A DNA stretch of 64,000 nucleotides, from NCBI GenBank assembly GCA_035525495.1, contig DATLED010000076.1, positions 6,891 to 70,890 on the forward strand. The letters run 5' to 3'. The DNA is from DATLED01 sp035525495. GTDB lineage: Bacteria > Actinomycetota > Acidimicrobiia > Acidimicrobiales > CADCTF01. Under the pieces are notes generated by a model. It had not been told where the DNA came from. It made no database searches and saw nothing but the letters and a program-made list of their open reading frames with translations. The position numbers were made by a program, and so were the translations under genes. Positions 1-7,016 of this stretch are shown here, piece after piece (position 1 is the first letter of the stretch; each line of letters starts with the position of its first letter).

Positions 1-435
1 CCGGACCCCAGCCTCGATGTCGGATCCGCTGTCGCCGACCATGTACGACGAAGCGGCATCGATGTCGAGGTCAAGGACCGCACGCTCGAAGAGTTCGGTG
101 GACGGCTTGTGACAGCGACATCCAGCCAACAAGCGGTGAGGACACACATACAACGTCGAGAGCCCGGGCAGATGACTCGACCTCAACTCGTCGAACCAGC
201 GCTCGAACTCGTCGCCCGAGAAGTACCGACCGATCCGGGACTGGGTGGTCACGACGGGAAGGATGAAACCAGCGGCCGCGAGCAACGCTACGGCCTCCGC
301 GGCCGACGGTAGAACCTCGAGCTCCGACAGTCGCTCGACTTGCACCGGTTCGACCAGAGTGCCGCTGAGGTCGAGAAAGACAGCACTCCTCGGCGCCGAC
401 CGAACCATCGCAGAATCTTGTCGGATCAACGCCAT
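1..435 (-). CDS. HAD-IIIA phosphatase, GmhB/HisB-N like (partial)
   Basis: The minus-strand frame enters at 435 (alternative ATG at 408) and runs off the left edge, so the C-terminus is missing. HAD motif I reads FLDLSGTLVEP: the nucleophile Asp is present but the usual second Asp is Ser. Motif II is VVTTQSRIGR, and the stretch CPHRLLAGCRC gives the Cys-X-His...Cys-X-Cys zinc site typical of D,D-heptose-1,7-bisphosphate phosphatases. It is followed by HKPS (motif III Lys) and MVGDSGSDIEAG (motif IV Asp pair). The family dephosphorylates sugar or histidinol phosphates in the cytoplasm. The substrate here is unknown, and loss of the general acid/base Asp may alter activity. Family call is firm, substrate is not. 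Confidence 0.8.
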   Translation of the reverse strand, partial: MALIRQDSAMVRSAPRSAVFLDLSGTLVEPVQVERLSELEVLPSAAEAVALLAAAGFILPVVTTQSRIGRYFSGDEFERWFDELRSSHLPGLSTLYVCPHRLLAGCRCHKPSTELFERAVLDLDIDAASSYMVGDSGSDIEAGVR

Positions 436-749
436 CGATGGCGCAGGAACATCCGGCCTGGGCGGGGACGTTCGGTCTGCCCTGAGCGACGGCCAGCCCT
501 TCGAGCGCACCGCTCGCCGGCAGCTTGGTCTCGTCGAGAAGTCAGCGCGCCTCGAGGCCGCCGACCCAGACGCTCCTTGGCCGGTGACCGTGACCACCGG
601 GTAGGGCGCTTCAAGAACGAGGGACCGGACGTCGCACCGTCGACCGACACCGGGACCGTGCCCGCAGCGCGCGCCCTCGTTCTGGGCGGGATCAACGACC
701 GCACGGGTCGTTCAACCCGCCCAGAAGCTCGCTCGCGAAGTCGTCTGCT
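436..749. other. non-coding gap, only a 3' hairpin recognised
   Basis: These 314 bases separate the HAD gene start (435) from the dehydrogenase stop (750). Besides the 47-nt hairpin at 680-726 I see no convincing gene. A plus-strand frame ending at 604 gives a protein-like C-terminus (around PDAPWPVTVTTG), but I recognise no family. It could be a gene remnant. Confidence 0.5.
680..726. terminator. 47-nt hairpin family, copy 1
   Basis: A 21-nt left arm (680-700, beginning TTCTGGGCGGG) pairs with 706-726 around a 5-nt loop (GCACG). There are two internal mismatches, one at stem position 14. The hairpin lies 23 nt past the stop of the minus-strand dehydrogenase. Three more copies of exactly the same length lie at 4160, 41963 and 62218. 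Flank GCGCCCTCG at 671-679 is shared with copies 2 and 4. A role as a terminator without a T-run is inferred from position. Confidence 0.7.
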
Positions 750-1643
750 TCAGGCGTCGTCGAGGCCGGCGGCCGCGAACACCACCTTGGCCAACGACGA
801 GAAGTCCTCCCGGCCGTACCCCGCGGCGACCGCGGAGGTGAGCAGCTGGCGCGCCGCCGCCGTGGCCACCATCGGAACGCCGGCACGCGCGCCGGCGGCC
901 ATGGCGAGGTCGAGGTCCTTGGCCATCAACACCGACGCGAAACCGGGCACCCAGTCGTTCGACGCCGGGCTGTCCGGGACGACGCCGGCGACCGGAAGGC
1001 GCGTCCGAACGGCCATGCAGTCACCCGTCGAGTGCACGAGCACTTGATGGAGCTTGGTGAGGTCGGCGCCGTGCTTGATGGCGAGCGCCGTCGCCTCGGC
1101 GGTGGCCACCATCTGCGCCGCAAAGAGGAGGTTGTTGCACAGCTTGACCACCTGCCCGAGTCCGGGTTCACCGACGTGCACGATGCGGGCGCTGAACGGT
1201 TCGAGCGCGGGACGGGCGTCCTCAAGCGTCGCTGCCTCGCCGCCGACCATCAGCGTGAGCGTGCCCTTGGACGCGCCTGCGGTCCCACCCGACACCGGCG
1301 CCTCGAGGTACCGCCCGCCGGCGGCTGCCACCCGTCGGTGCTGCTCGCGCTCCACGTCCGGATCGATCGTGGAGCAATCGACGATGATGGCGCCGGGACG
1401 CAGTGCGGGCAGGAGGTCGCCGACGACCTGCACCACGTCGGGTGAGTCCGGGACGCAGAGGACGACGACGTCGCTTGTTGCGGCGACGCCGCTCGGCCCA
1501 TCACCCTCCACGGCACCGTCGGCGACGGCGGCGTCGATCGGCCCGCGGCTCCTCGACGCCACCGTGACCCGGTGGCCGGCGGCGAGCAGGTGGCGCACCA
1601 TGGGGGAGCCCATCGCGCCGAGTCCGATGAACCCGAGTTCCAT
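750..1643 (-). CDS. NAD(P)-binding beta-hydroxyacid dehydrogenase (3-hydroxyisobutyrate dehydrogenase family)
   Basis: This 297-residue protein has the full length and order of the 3-hydroxyisobutyrate dehydrogenase family. The N-terminal Rossmann motif is GFIGLGAMGSPM at residues 4-15. The substrate-binding signature is EAPVSGGTAGASKGTL, near residue 118. The catalytic Lys lies in VKLCNNLLF, near residue 166, and an all-helical C-terminal domain follows. It should catalyse NAD(P)-dependent oxidation of a short beta-hydroxyacid, or reduction of the matching semialdehyde, in the cytoplasm. The exact substrate cannot be read. It begins 4 nt after the stop of the receiver gene, so it is the last gene of the 2342-750 operon. 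A 47-nt hairpin follows 23 nt downstream. Confidence 0.9.
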   Translation of the reverse strand: MELGFIGLGAMGSPMVRHLLAAGHRVTVASRSRGPIDAAVADGAVEGDGPSGVAATSDVVVLCVPDSPDVVQVVGDLLPALRPGAIIVDCSTIDPDVEREQHRRVAAAGGRYLEAPVSGGTAGASKGTLTLMVGGEAATLEDARPALEPFSARIVHVGEPGLGQVVKLCNNLLFAAQMVATAEATALAIKHGADLTKLHQVLVHSTGDCMAVRTRLPVAGVVPDSPASNDWVPGFASVLMAKDLDLAMAAGARAGVPMVATAAARQLLTSAVAAGYGREDFSSLAKVVFAAAGLDDA

Positions 1644-1647
1644 CGCA

Positions 1648-2025
1648 TCAGTCTGTCGGCTGCAGCACCTCCAGGAGTCGGGTCACGAGAACGTGCGGCG
1701 CCAGGCCCTTCTCGAGGTAGGCGGCCGCGCCCCCGGCCGCCGACTCTGCGCCGAGACGGTCCTCAGAGAAGCCCGACAGCATCACGACGGTCGCGTCGGG
1801 GGTGGTTCGGCGCAGGATCGGCAGCGCCTCCAGTCCGTCCATGACCGGCATAGAGATGTCCAGGAGGATGAGGTCCGGCGTCGTCTCGGCGGCGACCTTC
1901 ACGCCTTCCTCGCCGTTGCCCGCCTCGCCGACGACCTCGAAGCGTCCGCTGCGCTCGAGGGTCAAGCGAATCAGCTGGCGGAGCGCAACCATGTCGTCGA
2001 CCAGCACGACGCGGAAGGGGCGCAT
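1648..2025 (-). CDS. stand-alone response regulator receiver (CheY-like)
   Basis: This 125-residue protein is a single REC domain with no output domain. Acidic residues lie in VLVDDM, the phospho-acceptor Asp in LILLDISMPVMDG (near residue 55), the Thr/Ser switch in VVMLSGFS, and the Lys in AYLEKG. I chose the ATG at 2025 because the REC fold starts at once. Longer upstream reading has low-complexity Arg-rich sequence and would overlap the preceding gene. It starts 8 nt after the stop of the DHp-like protein, which is its probable phosphotransfer partner. Output presumably occurs through protein-protein interaction. Confidence 0.9.
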   Translation of the reverse strand: MRPFRVVLVDDMVALRQLIRLTLERSGRFEVVGEAGNGEEGVKVAAETTPDLILLDISMPVMDGLEALPILRRTTPDATVVMLSGFSEDRLGAESAAGGAAAYLEKGLAPHVLVTRLLEVLQPTD

Positions 2026-2033
2026 CGCGGTAC

Positions 2034-2342
2034 TCAGCGCGACTCGGTCGTCGTCCCCCGACGGAGGCCGCCGGGACGGAGCCTCGCTGCCGCACCATGG
2101 CCGTCGAGAAGTCCCGAGATCAGGGACCGCGCCGATTCCAACGTCTCGTCGAGGGCCACGATCCCACGATCGACCTCGCCGAGCTCGAGAGCGAGCTTGG
2201 CCGTGACCACGCCTTGGAGGACGTCGTCGTGGATGGAAAGTGCCTGGCGTCGACGGAGCCGCCCACGGAGCGTCCAGCCGAGGCCCAAGAACCCCGCGGC
2301 GACGGCGATGTTGGACGCCAGTTCCACGATCCACCAGCGCAT
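2034..2342 (-). CDS. membrane-anchored DHp-like protein without ATPase domain
   Basis: From the ATG at 2342 this is 102 residues; in-frame ATGs at 2363 and 2386 would extend it. Residues 5-26 form one membrane helix, followed by an Arg-rich segment. Next comes a dimerisation/phosphotransfer-like motif, IHDDVLQGVVTAKLALE (candidate His38), with a second helix near 60-80. This resembles a HisKA_3 helical hairpin, but no HATPase domain follows: the gene ends 9 nt before the receiver gene starts. I recall similar short proteins beside receivers in other actinobacteria. It may be a phosphotransfer or docking protein. The first gene of the operon, it is divergent from the propeller protein gene. 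Confidence 0.65.
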   Translation of the reverse strand: MRWWIVELASNIAVAAGFLGLGWTLRGRLRRRQALSIHDDVLQGVVTAKLALELGEVDRGIVALDETLESARSLISGLLDGHGAAARLRPGGLRRGTTTESR

Positions 2343-2405
2343 GCCGTCGGTTCTCCTCCCCATCGGCAGATGCCGTAAGCACTTCATTCGGCAACACCGG
2401 TCGCG

Positions 2406-4121
2406 ATGCGAGCGATCGAGGCATGGAACTTGGCCGTCGGCGTCCCAAGTAGCTTCGAGGGGGTGCCGATCGGTGTCCGCCTCCAGCCCGGACACCTCAC
2501 CGCGCCTGCCGGCGCCGACATCGACGGCACGATCGTCGTGTCGAATCCCGGCGCGGCTCCGGTGCACGTGCGCATCGTGATCGCCAGTGAGGTCGCCGGT
2601 TGGGCGTCCATCGAGCCGGGCGACGTGTGGGTCGCGCCCGGCGAGGACCGCGAGGTCGATCTTCGCTTCCGCCTCCCGCGTGGCGCTCCAGGCGGGGTCG
2701 GCGACATCCCGTTCACCATCCGTGTGCTCTCGGACCACGAGGGCGAAGGCGGGGCGACGGTGACGGGCAGTCTCGACGTGACCGGAGAGGCCGAACTCGC
2801 GCTCCGCCTCCTCCCGGGAACGTTCCGCGGCACGCTCACGGGCTCGACGCGGGTCGCCGTCGACAATCTCGGCTCGACACCGGCCAGGGCGCAGCTGATC
2901 CTCGAGGCACCGGCGACCGCCGACGTCGAGGCAGATCCCGACAGCCTCATCGTCGAGCCGAACAGCACGGCCTTCGCGCGGGTGCACGTTCGTCCCCATC
3001 GTCGACACTTGAGCGGCGCGCCGTTGTCCCACGAGTTCTGGGTGCGGATGGAGCCGATGGGCGGCGCCCGCATCAGCGCGTCAGGGACGATGTTCCAGCG
3101 TTCGATGGTGGCGGGGCTGTTGTCCAAGGTCCTGGCAGGCGTCGTGGCGGTTGCCCTCGTTCTGCTGCTCATGACGCGGATCCTGGGCGACGACGGCACG
3201 GACACGAAGCTGGCGTCGTCGGCGACGACCGTGCCGATCACGACGGCGACGACGACGCCGCTGGCGACGACCGCGTTGCCGGAGGTCACCGGTCAGGTGA
3301 CGGCCGCACCGACGACGATCCCGGTGAAGCAGCGGCGGATCGCCTTCCAGACCAAGCGCGACGGCAACTACGAGATCTACACCGTCGATGCCGACGGACG
3401 GAACCCGAAGAACCTGACGATGCACCCGGGTCACGACGGCGAGCCGGCTTGGTCGCCTGACCACACCCGGCTTGCCTTCGACAGCGATCGCAACGGTGGA
3501 TTCGACATCTACATCATGAACGCCGACGGGTCCGGGCTCGCACAGGTCACGACCGAGCCTGCGCCCGACGGCTATCCGACGTGGTCGCCTGACGGGACAC
3601 AACTGGCGTTCACGAGCTTCCGTGACGGCAACAGCGAGATCTACGTGATGGGTGCCGACGGCACCGGCGCTCGCCGCCTCACGAAGAACCTGGCCGACGA
3701 CTCGCGCCCGGTCTGGTCGCCCGACGGTTCCCGCATCGCCTTCCACTCGGACCGGGATGGCAACTACGAGATCTACGTGATGAAGGCCGACGGGACCGAG
3801 CAGAGGAACCTGTCGAACTCGCCGGCGAGCGACAAGAACCCGTCGTGGTCGCCGAACAACGCCCGGTTGACCTTCGACTCGACGCGCGACGGACCCAAGG
3901 CAGAGCTCTACGTGATGGGCGCAGACGGGTCGCTCCCCGTCCGGCTCACGACCAACGACTGGATCGATGCGTGGCCGGTCTGGTCCCCGGACGGTGCCCG
4001 TCTCCTGTTCCAGATGGACCAGGCATCGGACCTCGAGCTCCACACCATGTCCGCTGGCGGCGGTCCGTCCCGACGCCTGACGGAGAGCCCCGGCGAGGAC
4101 GCCGAACCCGCTTGGGGCTAG
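2406..4121 (+). CDS. membrane protein: two Ig-like domains, one TM, TolB-type propeller
   Basis: The protein has 571 residues. Residues ~20-115 and ~125-225 are two beta-sandwich (NEW3/COG1470-like) domains with repeating NPG/NLG turns. Residues 237-257 form the only membrane helix. A Thr/Ala-rich linker follows to ~305. Six PD40/TolB repeats then follow (WSPDG..., YEIYVMKADG) to the end. There is no signal peptide. Charge distribution and the homologous layout of the proteins at 7017 and 8518 suggest that the Ig pair is cytoplasmic and the propeller outside. Propellers of this type bind proteins or glycans. The start is the first ATG, with no clear ribosome site; a GTG at 2462 is possible. 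It is divergent from the DHp gene, and a 47-nt hairpin follows 39 nt after the stop. Confidence 0.8.
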   Translation: MRAIEAWNLAVGVPSSFEGVPIGVRLQPGHLTAPAGADIDGTIVVSNPGAAPVHVRIVIASEVAGWASIEPGDVWVAPGEDREVDLRFRLPRGAPGGVGDIPFTIRVLSDHEGEGGATVTGSLDVTGEAELALRLLPGTFRGTLTGSTRVAVDNLGSTPARAQLILEAPATADVEADPDSLIVEPNSTAFARVHVRPHRRHLSGAPLSHEFWVRMEPMGGARISASGTMFQRSMVAGLLSKVLAGVVAVALVLLLMTRILGDDGTDTKLASSATTVPITTATTTPLATTALPEVTGQVTAAPTTIPVKQRRIAFQTKRDGNYEIYTVDADGRNPKNLTMHPGHDGEPAWSPDHTRLAFDSDRNGGFDIYIMNADGSGLAQVTTEPAPDGYPTWSPDGTQLAFTSFRDGNSEIYVMGADGTGARRLTKNLADDSRPVWSPDGSRIAFHSDRDGNYEIYVMKADGTEQRNLSNSPASDKNPSWSPNNARLTFDSTRDGPKAELYVMGADGSLPVRLTTNDWIDAWPVWSPDGARLLFQMDQASDLELHTMSAGGGPSRRLTESPGEDAEPAWG

Positions 4122-4159
4122 CCGAGTGCTCGAGAAGGGGTGTCGGCGGGTCGCCGCTG

Positions 4160-4206
4160 TTTTGGGTGGGTTGAACAACCTGTGCGGTGGTTGAACCCGC
4201 CCAGAA
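4160..4206. terminator. 47-nt hairpin family, copy 2
   Basis: Arms 4160-4180 and 4186-4206 enclose the loop TGTGC. It lies 39 nt after the plus-strand propeller gene and 40 nt after the minus-strand LysR gene, so it could serve both. Relative to copy 1 it is in inverse orientation: the CGAGGGCG flank is on its right. Stem position 14 is again mismatched (G-G). Confidence 0.7.
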
Positions 4207-4246
4207 CGAGGGCGTGCGCCGCGGGTCCGCAGCGTTTCGGAGGCGG

Positions 4247-5158
4247 TCAGGCCGGGAGGTGGAGGCCGACCTCAGGTCGGGCCTCGGCCGCGACCAGGTC
4301 GTGGAGGACCTCGAGGAAGGCACGTGCGGGTGCGCCGGGGAGGCCGCGCTTGCGTTGCGCGACGCCCACCTCGCGGCGGGGAAGTCCGGTGACGGTGATC
4401 GGACGGGTCTCGCCCTGGAGGTGCTCGGGGACGGCGGTGGATGGGAGGACGGCGGCGCCCTGCCCCGCGATGGCGAGCGACGCGATCAGGCGGAGACCGT
4501 CGAGCTCGGCGCGCGCCCGCAAGGTGATCCCGGCCTTCTTGGCGGCCGCATCGAGGAGGTCGCGGAAGGACGTGCCCCGGGGAGGGAGGAACAGCTCGAT
4601 GTCGGCGAGGTCAGCGACGTCGAGAGCGCCACGCTCGGCGAACGGGGATCCGGCCGGAACGAAGAGGAGCAGGTCCTCGTCGAAGAGGGGCGACGTGGTC
4701 AGCTCCGGCGCCGGCAGCGGAAGGTTGACGACCGCGAGGTCGAGGCGTCCGTTCACGAGCTGCGGCTCGAGTGACGTGGAGGTGGCGTCGACGATCTCCA
4801 TGGCGACGCCGCGGTGGCGATCGCCCATCTCGTCGAGGAGCTTCGGTACGAGCCACCTCGCGGTCGTGCCGATGATGCCGACGCGGACCCGTCCGGTCAC
4901 GTTGCTTCGCATCGACGCGACGTCGGCGATGATCGCCTCGAGCTCGGCCTCGATGCGGCGAGCCCGGTCGACGACCGCCTGGCCCTCTTCGGTGAGACGG
5001 CCGGCGCTGCGGTCGACGAGCGTGGCGCCGAGCTCCTTCTCGAGGCGGGCGATGTGGGTCGAGACGTTCGACTGCACCGTGGCGAGGGCGTCGGCGGCGG
5101 CGGAGAACGTCCCCTGCTCCGCGACGGCGACAAGCGCCTGCAGTTGTCGGAGGTCCAT
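4247..5158 (-). CDS. LysR-family transcriptional regulator
   Basis: At 303 residues this is the usual LTTR length. The N-terminal winged helix covers residues 1-60 (LRQLQALVAVAEQGTFSAAA, then VQSNVSTHIARLEKELG as recognition helix). A linker helix follows, then a periplasmic-binding-type effector domain from about residue 90 (VRVGIIGTTARWLVPKLL). The ligand and target genes are not evident. The gene directly upstream, beyond the repeat region, is the HAD-acyltransferase fusion on the other strand, a possible divergent target. The start at 5158 is the first ATG and fits the family N-terminus (MDLRQLQALV). Confidence 0.92.
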   Translation of the reverse strand: MDLRQLQALVAVAEQGTFSAAADALATVQSNVSTHIARLEKELGATLVDRSAGRLTEEGQAVVDRARRIEAELEAIIADVASMRSNVTGRVRVGIIGTTARWLVPKLLDEMGDRHRGVAMEIVDATSTSLEPQLVNGRLDLAVVNLPLPAPELTTSPLFDEDLLLFVPAGSPFAERGALDVADLADIELFLPPRGTSFRDLLDAAAKKAGITLRARAELDGLRLIASLAIAGQGAAVLPSTAVPEHLQGETRPITVTGLPRREVGVAQRKRGLPGAPARAFLEVLHDLVAAEARPEVGLHLPA

Positions 5159-5236
5159 CGCTCTCGATGATACGGGCTATCGTTACAAACTGTTGGACAG
5201 ATCGCTCGCGTGGGGCTTGACTGTCCCCCAGAAGCA

Positions 5237-5332
5237 CGAACGAGCTCGCTGGTTCCCCCCACCGGCTGAGCTCGCCTGCATCAGCGAACGAAGGGCCTGG
5301 TTCCCCCCACCGGGTCCTTCTTCGCGTTGACC
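5237..5332. repeat. two tandem 48-bp hairpin repeats with a shared loop
   Basis: Copies start at 5237 and 5285. Both begin CGAACGA and share the loop context TGGTTCCCCCCACCGG at exactly 48-bp spacing. The paired arms differ: copy one uses CGAGCTC/GAGCTCG and copy two uses GAAGG/CCTTC. The stem sequence therefore changes on both sides while loop and flank stay constant, which suggests selection on structure. Confidence 0.7.
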
Positions 5333-5577
5333 ATGGCTTCGCTCTGCGCCTTGGGGCCCTGCGGGCGTGGGGGCTTGCCGCTCCGCGGTCGGCTGCTCGC
5401 TGGCGCTCCCGACGCCGAGTTCATGGCTTCGCTCTGCGCCTCGGGGCCCTGCGGGCGTGGGGGCTTGCCGCTCCGCGGTCGGCTGCTCGCTGGCGCTCCC
5501 GACGCCGAGTTCATGGCTTCGCTCTGCGCCTCGTGGCCCTGCGGGCGTGGGGGCTTGCCGCTCCGCGGTCGGCTGCG
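5333..5577. repeat. 90-bp direct tandem repeat, 2.7 copies
   Basis: Units start at 5333, 5423 and 5513. The first two are nearly identical and the third stops matching at about 5577. The 90-bp period keeps both strands open. The array ends about 50 nt before the HAD-acyltransferase start. It probably belongs to a dispersed intergenic repeat family, which only a genome-wide search could show. Confidence 0.85.
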
Positions 5578-5625
5578 GCCGGGGCTGGCGGGCGTCGGTT
5601 CCCCGCAGGTGCGTAGCCTGAGCGC

Positions 5626-7002
5626 ATGGCTGGCGCTGCTGCGTTCTTCGACCTCGACCGCACGATCCTCCGGGGCGCGAGCGGTCCGCTCATCACGGAG
5701 GCCCTCCAGGAGGCGGGCATCGCTCCCAACCGGTCGGTGCCGGGCCAGGGCCTGCTCTACCGGCTGTTCGACGTCGTCGGAGAGACCCTGCCGTCGATGG
5801 CGCTCGCCCGGGGCGCCGCCCTCGTCGCCAAGGGATGGGACCGGGCCGCCGTCCTCGACGCCGCCAAGGACATCGCGGACCGCCTCGAGGGACTCGTTGC
5901 GCCCTACGCCCGCGTCCTCATCGACGAGCACCGGGCGGCGGGACGTCCCGTCGTCCTCGCCACGACGACCCCGCACGACCTCGTCGCCACCTTCGCCGAG
6001 CGCATCGGCTTCGACGACGTCGTCGCCACCCGCTACGGCGAGGACGCGTCCGGCCGGTACACCGGCGCCCTCGAGGGCGAGTTCGTGTGGGCGACCGGCA
6101 AGCTCGCCGCCGCCCGCACGTGGGCCGACGCGCACGGCGTCGACCTGGCCTCGAGCTACGCCTACTCCGACTCGATCTACGACGTGCCGCTGCTGTCCGC
6201 CGTCGGCCACCCCCACGCCGTGAATCCCGACCCGCGCTTGCTCGCCTACGCCACCCTTCGACGATGGCCGACGCAGTGGCTCGACGTCCCGCCGGGCGTG
6301 CCCAAGTTCGCGGGACTCGAGCCGTTCGACCTCGTCCGTCTCGGTGCCCGCACCGAGCTCATCCCCTTCGCGAAGTTCGACATCGCCGGTGTCGCGGGAA
6401 TCCCGTCGGAGGGTCCGGCGATCATCGTCGCCAACCACCGTTCCTACTTCGACACCGTCGCCGTCGGCCTGACGGTGCTCCAGTCCGGTCGACCGTTGCG
6501 CTTCCTCGGGAAGAAGGAGGTCTTCGACGCGCCGGTCGTCGGCCAGTTGGCCCGGGCGATGGGAGGCATTCGCGTCGACCGAGGGACCGAGTCCGCCGGT
6601 GACTCCCTCGGCCTGGCGACGAAGGCGCTTCAAGCCGGCGAGATGGTGGCGGTCATGCCGCAGGGGACGATCCCCCGAGGCCGCGAGTTCTTCGAACCCG
6701 TGCTCAAGGGAAAGACCGGCGCGGCCCGGCTTGCGGCGGCGACCCGTGCCCCTGTCATCCCCATCGGCATGTGGGGGACCGAGAAGGTGTGGCCCCGTTC
6801 GGCCAAAGTGCCCAACGTCCTCAACGTCACCAACCCGCCCCTCGTACGGGTGCGGGTCGGACGCCCGGTCGAGCTCGCCTACGACGACATCCGCGCCGAC
6901 ACCGAGCGGGTCATGGAGGCGATCATGGCCCTCCTGCCGCCGGAGGCCCGGGAGGAGCGGGAGCCGACCGCGGAGGAGTTGCGGAGGTCGAAGCCCTCGT
7001 AG
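5626..7002 (+). CDS. HAD-IB hydrolase fused to PlsC-type 1-acylglycerol-3-phosphate acyltransferase
   Basis: The protein has 458 residues and two enzymes. Residues 1-215 form a HAD-IB phosphatase: motif I FFDLDRTIL (Asp9, Asp11), motif II LATTTPHDL, motif IV YAYSDSIYDVPLL. Residues ~240-430 form a PlsC acyltransferase with the NHRSYFD catalytic box (His271, Asp276), PQGTIPRG in place of the EGTR box, and a following APVIPIGMWG strand. The HAD part may dephosphorylate phosphatidate or a related lipid phosphate, and the PlsC part acylates a lysophospholipid at the membrane. Such fusions are known in actinobacteria. The start at 5626 gives an immediate HAD strand. Its stop lies 14 nt from that of the convergent gene at 7017. 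Confidence 0.88.
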   Translation: MAGAAAFFDLDRTILRGASGPLITEALQEAGIAPNRSVPGQGLLYRLFDVVGETLPSMALARGAALVAKGWDRAAVLDAAKDIADRLEGLVAPYARVLIDEHRAAGRPVVLATTTPHDLVATFAERIGFDDVVATRYGEDASGRYTGALEGEFVWATGKLAAARTWADAHGVDLASSYAYSDSIYDVPLLSAVGHPHAVNPDPRLLAYATLRRWPTQWLDVPPGVPKFAGLEPFDLVRLGARTELIPFAKFDIAGVAGIPSEGPAIIVANHRSYFDTVAVGLTVLQSGRPLRFLGKKEVFDAPVVGQLARAMGGIRVDRGTESAGDSLGLATKALQAGEMVAVMPQGTIPRGREFFEPVLKGKTGAARLAAATRAPVIPIGMWGTEKVWPRSAKVPNVLNVTNPPLVRVRVGRPVELAYDDIRADTERVMEAIMALLPPEAREEREPTAEELRRSKPS

Positions 7003-7016
7003 GTTGCGCGGCGCAG

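Larger units (their letters stand above)
5159..5625. other. repeat-filled divergent intergenic region
   Basis: This 467-nt gap lies between the divergent LysR and HAD-acyltransferase genes. It holds two 48-bp hairpin repeats (5237-5332) and three 90-bp tandem repeats (5333-5577). Both strands are open through the 90-bp array, because its period is a multiple of three, but I see no family match and treat it as non-coding. Promoters for both genes must lie here; I could not place them. Confidence 0.6.

Noticed and set aside
245..604. Plus-strand frame antisense to the HAD gene, with a protein-like end
   Set aside because: It overlaps the HAD phosphatase coding region on the other strand and has no family I can name; a remnant remains possible for 440-604.
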